Source: an uncultured Veillonella sp. (GTDB lineage: Bacteria; Bacillota; Negativicutes; Veillonellales; Veillonellaceae). Taken from it: 12,055 nt of DNA. The stretch is from the NCBI GenBank assembly GCA_900550455.1, contig URSE01000033.1, forward strand, positions 1-12,055, in the 5' to 3' direction. The stretch's first letter is position 1; each line of letters starts with the position of its first letter. The position numbers were made by a program, and so were the translations under genes. Below are positions 8,301 through 12,055 of this stretch, one piece after another. Under the pieces are notes generated by a model, which was given only the letters and a program-made list of their open reading frames with translations, did not search any database and was not told where the DNA came from.

Positions 8301-8397
8301 CATCTCTCATGTACCTGAACTCAAAACAAGGATTCCCGCCCACCTAGAGGTAAGACCTGAGGATGAAGGTTCGAGTGCAGCCTTTCGTATCAGTTAG
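5320..8397 (+). CDS. sbcC: Exonuclease subunit SbcC (Rad50-like SMC ATPase)
   Basis: This 1025-residue ATPase partner of SbcD gates and tethers DNA ends in the nuclease complex. The N-terminal lobe has Walker A GPTGAGKT (35-42) and the Q-loop LPQGEF (Gln158). Two long Gln/Ala/Glu/Lys-rich coiled-coil arms follow, at about 180-500 and 520-860. They are joined by the zinc hook CPVCG (508-512), which dimerises two complexes through Zn2+. The C-terminal lobe has the ABC signature LSGGES (929-934), Walker B FIDE (Asp964, Glu965), the D-loop GFGTLDP and the switch His997. The gene is intact and of family length (E. coli SbcC is 1048 aa). AGGAGG (5307-5312) inside the sbcD end serves the ATG at 5320. 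No terminator is clear downstream; the hairpin at 8440-8462 lacks a good U-run. Confidence 0.97.
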   Translation: MRPLRLVIEAFGPYAHKVDLDFSKLGSHKLFLISGPTGAGKTTILDAMVYALYGDASGQSRDASSVRSDFADLDRPTQVSFTFAIGDKTYKVERSPQQEVKKKRGQGTKIQGAAAAIYQEEEGQWTKLVSDSRKVGPLVNDIIGFSKDQFLQVVLLPQGEFRKLLVSNSKDREILLRNLFKTQIYERLQTSLKEAYDQATAVAGNLLQEQARILAEEGALTLADLDRRLQEQEAESLRLKAQAKEAQAQLEAAQVQAQAWETYQKLLAQEAQASQQLADFVAQHETLVEDQRAQGQKLKDLRPALNAYEAFQKQRDLMKSYKEACQSLQEQVDQAQTRKKDLDQEGAALQEGEAAFNRAQARLALLHGHASDIKAWDTTIEAIQEGHAKVKDLEESLVKESEAYDEQEKALKDIQGGLASLNTWLDQHRSAMDDYQEARDRLRALEELEVDRQALDQAASALAEKVTYLQGLDQEREGKKKDYLHVVALVDQAQAYRMAQNLQEGQACPVCGSLDHPQLAQVPHDVADQTLLETYAKGYQEASSNYDAQQGQVQVLEESYRRGQEAFLAKGRELLGLDDEGLKDGLNQALKDGQTNLQGAKSTKETYEAKSHDLYRLHEKEGQIRQQLDKVRQAREACTQFIGDIRRDIEERQALIESLQKTLGLESADQAVKEEESLQATVSTYTARKKAWQEAESANGKTLASLQANLGAKEEAYKEAKEQAQKEEELFQKTFQDKGVTLDQVSYWQDLHSRWDMVVRQIAEYDQERQGLMALQEAAREALSSQGQEPAAPDQELVKTLKIAHNASLQALGAHEANLEARRHKRDILVKLESKAKEDQDKVLFIKRLSDLANGDDPRLKGVSFERYVLGTILDEVILAANIRLAHMSRKRYSLERAALGQVSGRGKQGLDIMVFDAYTGQSRPAGTLSGGESFLASMALALGMADIIQAYAGGIHMDAIFIDEGFGTLDPDTLDVAMDTLVDLQGSGRLIGIISHVPELKTRIPAHLEVRPEDEGSSAAFRIS

Positions 8398-8428
8398 ATG
8401 AATGGTCAATCTTGTGTCCCTATGGTAC

Positions 8429-8434
8429 TATAAT
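8429..8434 (+). promoter_or_regulatory. Consensus -10 upstream of the VOC/tcdA/ppiB/speE run
   Basis: A perfect TATAAT lies 31 nt after the sbcC stop. The hexamer at the right distance upstream (TCAATC, 8406-8411, spacer 17) is a poor -35 and there is no TG extension, so strength or activator dependence is uncertain. Transcription would start near 8441, at the base of the inverted repeat at 8440-8462. Confidence 0.45.
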
Positions 8435-8439
8435 AAGAG

Positions 8440-8462
8440 TAGGAATTCCCTCTTAATTCCTA
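8440..8462. repeat. 8-bp inverted repeat in the leader of the VOC gene
   Basis: TAGGAATT (8440-8447) and AATTCCTA (8455-8462) are perfect inverted arms around a 7-nt loop. It sits at the predicted +1 of the downstream operon, so it could be a 5' mRNA hairpin or an operator. GTAATTTT follows, a poor U-tract, so a weak sbcC terminator is possible but less likely. Confidence 0.5.
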
Positions 8463-8487
8463 GTAATTTTGGACATAAGGAGGACTT

Positions 8488-8862
8488 ATGAAATTCTCTT
8501 TTGCACATAATAATATCAATGTTAAGGACTTGGATAAGAGCCTGGCCTTTTACAAGAAAGCCTTGCTTTTAGAAGAATGCAAAAAGCTTGATGCGGAAGA
8601 TGGCTCCTTCAAGTTACGCTACTTAAAGAGCCCTTATACACAGCATGAACTTGAGCTTACCTGGCTTAGGGATATGGACCGCCCTTACAATTTGGGAGAT
8701 AATGAATTCCACTTGGCCTTTTATGTAGATGACTTTGAGGCAGCCCATGCCCTTCATGAGGAGATGGGCTGTATCGCCTATGAAAATAAGGATATGGGGA
8801 TTTACTTTATCGCTGACCCTGATGGTTATTGGACGGAAATTATTCCGGCAGGTGCCTATTAA
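8488..8862 (+). CDS. VOC-family glyoxalase I-like protein
   Basis: This is a 124-residue single-domain protein of the vicinal oxygen chelate superfamily, with two beta-alpha-beta-beta-beta modules. Aligned with E. coli GloA it keeps all four metal ligands: His7 (HNNINVKDLDKSLAFY), Glu56 (LELTW), His75 (FHLAFYVDD) and Glu117 (DPDGYWTEII). This supports a working divalent-metal site and a glyoxalase I role, isomerising the methylglyoxal-thiol hemithioacetal to a lactoyl-thioester. Many Bacillota use bacillithiol or another thiol instead of glutathione, so the cofactor is open. The protein lacks the extra C-terminal residues of GloA (135 aa). AGGAGG (8478-8483) is 4 nt before the ATG. Its stop overlaps the tcdA start by one base (TAATG), so the two are probably translationally coupled. 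A different VOC activity is possible. Confidence 0.85.
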   Translation: MKFSFAHNNINVKDLDKSLAFYKKALLLEECKKLDAEDGSFKLRYLKSPYTQHELELTWLRDMDRPYNLGDNEFHLAFYVDDFEAAHALHEEMGCIAYENKDMGIYFIADPDGYWTEIIPAGAY

Positions 8863-9578
8863 TGAGCCAAGAAACTCTCTACACCCGCATTAATTGGTTG
8901 ACAGGGCCGGAGAAGATTGAGAAACTCAAAAATACATCCGTTGCCTTGTTCGGTACTGGTGGCGTTGGAGGCGGTGCTCTTGAGGCTTTGGTGCGAGGCG
9001 GTATCGGCCGTATCGTTTTAGTCGATGGGGACTCCATTGCACCCTCTAATCTCAATCGCCAGATGATTACTAGCCAGGCGACCATTGGTCGCCGTAAGGT
9101 GGAGGTGGCGAAGGAACGGGCCTTAGCTATCAACCCTGACTGCCAGGTGGAGGCCTATGACCTGTTTTATACAGAGGAAACCCATCCTGGCTTTATCCAG
9201 GGGCTTCATGTTGACTTTGTTATCGATGCTATCGATATGGTGAAAGCTAAGATCGACATCGTTGAACAATGCCAAGCCTCTGGCATCGGCCTTATTTCTT
9301 CCATGGGGGGCGGCAACCGCTTCTATCCAGAGAAGATTCAAATCGCTGATATCAAAAAAACATTTAACGATCCTTTGGCCCGCGTTATGCGACAACAGCT
9401 TAAAAAGCGGCGGATTCATAAATTAACTGTAGCCTTCTCTACGGAAGTGCCTACTAAACCAGCTTTCAGAGGAGATGAAGGGACCAGCCCGGGAACTACA
9501 TCTATGGTTCCGCCGGTCTTGGGATTCACTTTGGCAGCTTATGTAATCCGCACTATTTTGGAGGTACCTAAACAATGA
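8862..9578 (+). CDS. tcdA: tRNA threonylcarbamoyladenosine dehydratase (TcdA/CsdL)
   Basis: This 238-residue E1-like (ThiF/MoeB/HesA superfamily) ATP-dependent enzyme cyclises t6A at position 37 of ANN-decoding tRNAs to ct6A. Visible features are the nucleotide-binding GTGGVG (31-36), acidic VDGD (54-57), SNLNRQ (62-67), [12 protein letters not shown] with Lys79, and the family C-terminal stretch [11 protein letters not shown] then [19 protein letters not shown]. It lacks the CxxC zinc pairs of ThiF/MoeB, as expected for TcdA. I place the start at 8862, not at the in-frame upstream ATG 8829. The later start forms a TAATG junction with the VOC stop, follows GGCAGGTG at 8847-8854, and gives a normal N-terminus; the extra 11 residues would lie inside the VOC gene with no ribosome site. 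It overlaps ppiB by 4 nt. Confidence 0.9.
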   Translation: MSQETLYTRINWLTGPEKIEKLKNTSVALFGTGGVGGGALEALVRGGIGRIVLVDGDSIAPSNLNRQMITSQATIGRRKVEVAKERALAINPDCQVEAYDLFYTEETHPGFIQGLHVDFVIDAIDMVKAKIDIVEQCQASGIGLISSMGGGNRFYPEKIQIADIKKTFNDPLARVMRQQLKKRRIHKLTVAFSTEVPTKPAFRGDEGTSPGTTSMVPPVLGFTLAAYVIRTILEVPKQ

Positions 9579-10006
9579 CAAAAGCAATCATTCATATGGC
9601 AAAAGGTGACATTGTTATCGAATTGTTCGATAAAGAAGCACCAAAAACAGTAGCAAACTTTGTTAAGTTGATTAAGGAAGGCTTCTATGATGGCTTAACC
9701 TTCCACCGTGTTATCCCTGGATTCGTAGCGCAAGGTGGCTGTCCTAATGGGAATGGTACAGGCGGCCCTGGCTATACAATCGAAGATGAACTTATTGGCA
9801 ATCCACACAAGCACGTTCGCGGCGCCCTTTCTATGGCCCATCGTGGTCCTAACACAGGGGGTTCTCAATTCTTCATCGTTTATGAACCACAACCTCATTT
9901 GGATGGCGTTCATACCGTATTCGGTCAAGTGGTTGAAGGTATGGATATTGTGGATGCTATTTACCAAGGCGAACATATGGAAGGTCTTGAAGTTATAGAA
10001 GACTAA
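9575..10006 (+). CDS. ppiB: Cytosolic cyclophilin-type peptidyl-prolyl isomerase
   Basis: This 143-residue cyclophilin catalyses cis-trans isomerisation of Xaa-Pro bonds. The length and sequence closely recall Bacillus subtilis PpiB, also 143 aa. Catalytic-site residues are visible: Arg45 in TFHRVIPGF, Phe50, Gln53 in AQGG, GSQFFI (96-101), and HLDG (108-111) followed by HTVFG. His108 sits where human cyclophilin A has Trp121, as in many bacterial members with low cyclosporin affinity. There is no signal peptide, so it is cytosolic. The start ATG overlaps the tcdA stop in ATGA, with GGAGGT (9560-9565) 9 nt upstream. The stop lies within an AT-rich palindrome (10004-10019). Confidence 0.95.
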   Translation: MTKAIIHMAKGDIVIELFDKEAPKTVANFVKLIKEGFYDGLTFHRVIPGFVAQGGCPNGNGTGGPGYTIEDELIGNPHKHVRGALSMAHRGPNTGGSQFFIVYEPQPHLDGVHTVFGQVVEGMDIVDAIYQGEHMEGLEVIED

Positions 10007-10019
10007 TTATTTATAATTA
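10004..10019. repeat. Perfect AT-rich palindrome with an embedded TATAAT
   Basis: TAATTAT (10004-10010) and ATAATTA (10013-10019) are perfect arms around TT. The unit contains a consensus -10 TATAAT (10012-10017) with a possible -35 TTGAAG (9987-9992) at a long 19-nt spacing. This could be a secondary promoter and operator for the downstream pair, or only a weak hairpin in an AT-rich gap. Confidence 0.3.
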
Positions 10020-10036
10020 CTAGTAGAAGGTAGCAG

Positions 10037-10678
10037 ATGGAAGCAGTAGAAATTAAGCACCCTGAATGGCTTGATATACAAACGCCTACTAAGGTCTCTC
10101 ATGGCTATGATCAAGAGTGGTATACCCAAGAGTGGCAACGCTTAGCGGGTTGCGGTCCTACGACGGCTACCCAGGTTTTGACCTATTTAGGCCTACGCGA
10201 TGGTATGTATGATCGAGCTAATGCAACTAGCCAGGTCGGTGCCCTGAACCGGATGGAAGAGGTTTGGGAATATGTAAAACCTCGTTATGGTGGTGGCGTT
10301 TATAAGACAGCTTGGCTAGAAGAGGGAATGCAACGCTTTATCGATGATAAAGGTTGGAATTACGATGTTCGTATGATTAATGTATCGCCCTTTCGATCGT
10401 CCCGGGATGATGTGTCCGTGGTGGCAGAATTCATTCGCGATGGTTTGCACCAAGATATACCGGTAGCCTTTCTCAACCGCCATAAGGGCCACGAAGAAGC
10501 CTTGTGGACATGGCATTGGGTCCCTGTATGGGGTATCTTTAGCCAGGGCGATGAAATTCGCTGCCGTATCTTTGATGAGGGGGAAATTCGTGACTTTTCC
10601 CTCACTAATTGGATGAAAGACACTATCTTGGGTGGTGGCTTCGCCTATGTGGTTAATAAGGTAGAATATATGATTTAA
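10037..10678 (+). CDS. Papain/C39-like cysteine hydrolase, function unknown
   Basis: This 213-residue soluble protein has no signal peptide or membrane segment. I do not recognise a characterised family. GCGPTTATQVLTYLG (38-52) is the nucleophile motif of C39 and related papain-fold hydrolases, placing Cys39 at the start of a helix. TWHWVPVWG (158-166) offers His160, and RIFDEGE (177-183) offers Asp180 on the next strand, the expected Cys-His-Asp order. The rest is rich in Trp and aromatic residues. Length suits a single papain-like domain, with no ABC exporter domain as in bacteriocin C39 proteases and no candidate peptide precursor nearby. A weak ribosome site (AAGG, 10027-10030) precedes the ATG. 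speE follows after 13 nt, so the two are probably cotranscribed. Proteolysis, amide hydrolysis and transamidation are all possible. Confidence 0.8.
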   Translation: MEAVEIKHPEWLDIQTPTKVSHGYDQEWYTQEWQRLAGCGPTTATQVLTYLGLRDGMYDRANATSQVGALNRMEEVWEYVKPRYGGGVYKTAWLEEGMQRFIDDKGWNYDVRMINVSPFRSSRDDVSVVAEFIRDGLHQDIPVAFLNRHKGHEEALWTWHWVPVWGIFSQGDEIRCRIFDEGEIRDFSLTNWMKDTILGGGFAYVVNKVEYMI

Positions 10679-10691
10679 TAGGAGGCAGACT

Positions 10692-11534
10692 ATGTCCAAC
10701 CAATGGATTACAGAGGAACAAACCCCTCATTTACACTTGAGCACGGAAGTCGATAAGGTGATGTACTCTGGTCAGTCTGATTTTCAAAAGATAGAAGTTG
10801 CACATTCTTTGCAATATGGGAATATGCTTGTTTTGGATGGGGTTTTTCAAACCTCAGAAAAAGAGGAATTCGTCTACCATGAAATGATGGCTCATGTTCC
10901 TCTCTTCCTCCATCCAAACCCTAAACGGGTTCTCATTATCGGCGGTGGTGATGGCGGTGTAGCCCGGGAATGCGTTCGTCATCCAGAAGTAGAATCTGTG
11001 ACCATGGTGGAAATCGATGGAAAGGTTGTGGAATTGGCCAAGGAATTTCTGCCAACTATAGCTCAGGCTATGCGGGAGAATAATCCTAAGTTGACTGTTA
11101 CCATCGGTGATGGCTTGGCTCACGTGCGGGAAAAGGAAGACTACTACGATGTTGTTATCGTTGACTGCTCTGACCCAATCGGACCAGGAGAAGGACTCTT
11201 CCAAGAACCTTTTTATAAGGATGTCTATAAGGCTCTCAAGGAAGATGGGCTCTTTGTGCAACAAACGGAATCTCCATTCCTCCATCAACCATTGATTCAT
11301 GATGTTTTTGAAGTGGTGGATCGGAATTTCCCTATGGCCCGCCTTTATACGGCCTTTATTCCTCTCTATCCAGCGGGTATGCATTGCTTCACTATGGGGT
11401 CTAAGAAGTATGATCCCTTGACTTGGAAACCTAATAGACCTAAGACATTTGAGACAAAATACTATAATGAAGATATTCAAAAGGCGGCCTTTGCCCTCCC
11501 TAACTTCGTCTTTGATATTTTGCCTAAGAAATAG
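10692..11534 (+). CDS. speE: Spermidine synthase (putrescine aminopropyltransferase)
   Basis: This 280-residue cytosolic enzyme transfers the aminopropyl group of decarboxylated S-adenosylmethionine to putrescine, giving spermidine and methylthioadenosine. An N-terminal beta-strand domain (about 1-55, LVLDGVFQTSEKEEF at 47-60) precedes a Rossmann methyltransferase-like domain. That domain has GGGDGG (84-89), the ribose-binding acidic VEID (Glu107), IGDG (Asp140), and VDCSDPIGPGEGLF with catalytic Asp158 and Asp161. The DPIGPGE string matches E. coli SpeE, supporting putrescine as acceptor. No S-adenosylmethionine decarboxylase gene is in the window. AGGAGG (10680-10685) lies 6 nt before the ATG. 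It is the last gene of the operon and ends before a strong terminator. Confidence 0.95.
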   Translation: MSNQWITEEQTPHLHLSTEVDKVMYSGQSDFQKIEVAHSLQYGNMLVLDGVFQTSEKEEFVYHEMMAHVPLFLHPNPKRVLIIGGGDGGVARECVRHPEVESVTMVEIDGKVVELAKEFLPTIAQAMRENNPKLTVTIGDGLAHVREKEDYYDVVIVDCSDPIGPGEGLFQEPFYKDVYKALKEDGLFVQQTESPFLHQPLIHDVFEVVDRNFPMARLYTAFIPLYPAGMHCFTMGSKKYDPLTWKPNRPKTFETKYYNEDIQKAAFALPNFVFDILPKK

Positions 11535-11540
11535 GGTAAA

Positions 11541-11571
11541 AACTAACCTCGCTCACAAGAGCGAGGTTTTT
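11541..11571 (+). terminator. Rho-independent terminator after speE
   Basis: AACCTCGCTC (11545-11554) pairs perfectly with GAGCGAGGTT (11559-11568) around an ACAA loop, followed by TTT. It lies 10 nt after the speE stop and closes the five-gene run. Confidence 0.92.
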
Positions 11572-11749
11572 GCTTGCCTCTGTCTTCATCTAATTTATAG
11601 TTGCAGATAAGAGGGGCTAGCATATATAATACGTTCATAGATTGTGGCTTAGCCATTATCTGTCCATAGATTCATAGAGAAGATTTCTTATAGGTTTTTC
11701 AGTCACAATTGGGCCTAGCAAGAAAAAGTTATATGGCTTAAAAAAGTTG
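11572..11749. other. Non-coding stretch between speE and the tRNA promoter
   Basis: No convincing gene is present. It contains a consensus TATAAT (11625-11630) with a weak TTGCAG (11601-11606) 18 nt upstream. Long-range inverted arms CAGATAA (11604-11610)/TTATCTG (11656-11662) enclose GGCTA (11615-11619)/TAGCC (11650-11654). CATAGA occurs three times (11636, 11665, 11673). A small RNA or upstream promoter is possible but unproven. Confidence 0.35.
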
Positions 11750-11778
11750 TTGACAGACGATTTAATACCATATATAAT
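11750..11778 (+). promoter_or_regulatory. Consensus sigma-A promoter of the tRNA cluster
   Basis: TTGACA (11750-11755) and TATAAT (11773-11778) are separated by 17 nt, a perfect match to the sigma-A consensus in both elements and spacing, as expected for stable RNA. Transcription would start near 11785, about 38 nt upstream of tRNA-His. Confidence 0.93.
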
Positions 11779-11789
11779 TCTCTATGTTG

Positions 11790-11808
11790 CAACGACGTAA
11801 TGTCGTTG
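11790..11808 (+). other. Hairpin in the 5' leader of the tRNA precursor
   Basis: CAACGAC (11790-11796) and GTCGTTG (11802-11808) form a perfect 7-bp stem with a GTAAT loop just after the predicted start. No U-run follows, so it is not a terminator. It is more likely a leader structure that protects or guides processing of the tRNA precursor. Confidence 0.6.
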
Positions 11809-11822
11809 AAATACCTACAGGT

Positions 11823-11899
11823 GGTGGGTATGGTGAAGCGGTTAACACGGCGGATTGTGGCTCCGTTACGCGTGGGTTCGATCCCCACTACTCACCCCA
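11823..11899 (+). tRNA. tRNA-His (anticodon GTG)
   Basis: The acceptor arm GTGGGTA (11824-11830) pairs with TACTCAC (11889-11895). The extra G-1 at 11823 faces C73 (11896), the hallmark of tRNA-His. The anticodon stem GCGGA/TCCGT closes loop TTGTGGC with GTG at 11857-11859. The T arm is GTGGG-TTCGATC-CCCAC. CCA is encoded at 11897-11899. Confidence 0.97.
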
Positions 11900-11923
11900 T
11901 AACCTACACATCGTAATCACTGT

Positions 11924-11998
11924 AGGGGTGTCGCCAAGTGGTAAGGCAACGGACTTTGACTCCGTTATGCGCTGGTTCGATCCCAGCCACCCCTGCCA
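11924..11998 (+). tRNA. tRNA-Gln (anticodon TTG)
   Basis: The acceptor AGGGGTG (11924-11930) pairs with CACCCCT (11988-11994), with G73 and encoded CCA (11996-11998). The A1-U72 first pair is typical of tRNA-Gln. The anticodon stem ACGGA/TCCGT closes loop CTTTGAC, with TTG at 11956-11958. The T arm is GCTGG-TTCGATC-CCAGC. The spacer from tRNA-His is 24 nt. Confidence 0.97.
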
Positions 11999-12002
11999 AC
12001 AT

Positions 12003-12055
12003 GACTCACTAGCTCAGTTGGCAGAGCACCTGACTTTTAATCAGGGTGTCCCGCG
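12003..12055 (+). tRNA. tRNA-Lys (anticodon TTT), cut by the window edge
   Basis: GACTCAC (12003-12009) is the 5' acceptor strand, followed by a D arm with AGCTCAGTTGGCAGAGC. The anticodon stem CCTGA/TCAGG closes loop CTTTTAA, with TTT at 12036-12038. The sequence ends in the 5' strand of the T stem, so the 3' part is missing only because the window stops. It starts 4 nt after the CCA of tRNA-Gln. Confidence 0.95.

Noticed and set aside
8829..8861. Upstream in-frame start for tcdA giving 249 aa
   Set aside because: It lies wholly inside the VOC gene with no ribosome site; the ATG at 8862 forms a TAATG junction and gives a normal family N-terminus.
11543..11656. A 37-codon minus-strand open frame starting at 11656
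   Set aside because: It runs through the speE terminator stem, has no ribosome-binding site, and encodes no recognisable pattern, so it is most likely chance.

Overview
The window reads as ordinary chromosome from a Bacillota (Firmicutes) bacterium. Almost every gene has a strong AGGAGG Shine-Dalgarno sequence, the promoters are sigma-A-like, and transcripts end in compact GC hairpins with U-runs. Base composition looks moderate (mid-40s % GC by eye, not calculated), and the two complete tRNAs carry an encoded CCA. The PerR-type regulator, a cyclophilin very like Bacillus PpiB, and a Staphylococcus AldA-like aldehyde dehydrogenase fit this phylum. I cannot place the genus; a Negativicutes or Lactobacillales member is possible, but that is a guess. 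All convincing genes are on the + strand. I see no insertion sequence, phage gene, CRISPR array or attachment site.

Layout: (1) 1-1780, a single-gene unit: promoter, aldehyde dehydrogenase, terminator. (2) 1800-3485, a single-gene unit for a DEAD-box RNA helicase with a long Arg/Asp-rich tail, with its own promoter and terminator. (3) 3510-4090, a perR-like Fur-family regulator with a candidate autoregulatory box and a terminator. (4) 4166-8397, sbcD-sbcC, translationally coupled by a 4-nt overlap, encoding the Mre11/Rad50-like nuclease. (5) 8429-11571, a tightly packed five-gene run: glyoxalase-like VOC protein, tcdA, cyclophilin, an uncharacterised papain/C39-like cysteine hydrolase, and spermidine synthase, closed by a strong terminator. 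(6) 11572-12055, a non-coding stretch, then a consensus stable-RNA promoter and a tRNA His-Gln-Lys cluster whose last member is cut by the window edge.

Most of the genes are housekeeping or stress functions: aldehyde and ketoaldehyde detoxification, peroxide sensing, RNA remodelling, repair of DNA ends and hairpins, tRNA modification, proline isomerisation and polyamine synthesis. The least understood gene is the cytosolic cysteine-hydrolase-like protein directly upstream of speE. Its Cys/His/Asp arrangement looks catalytic, its substrate is unknown, and its operon position next to a spermidine synthase and a glyoxalase-like protein is the best lead in the window for something undescribed. 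No complete novel system is evident.
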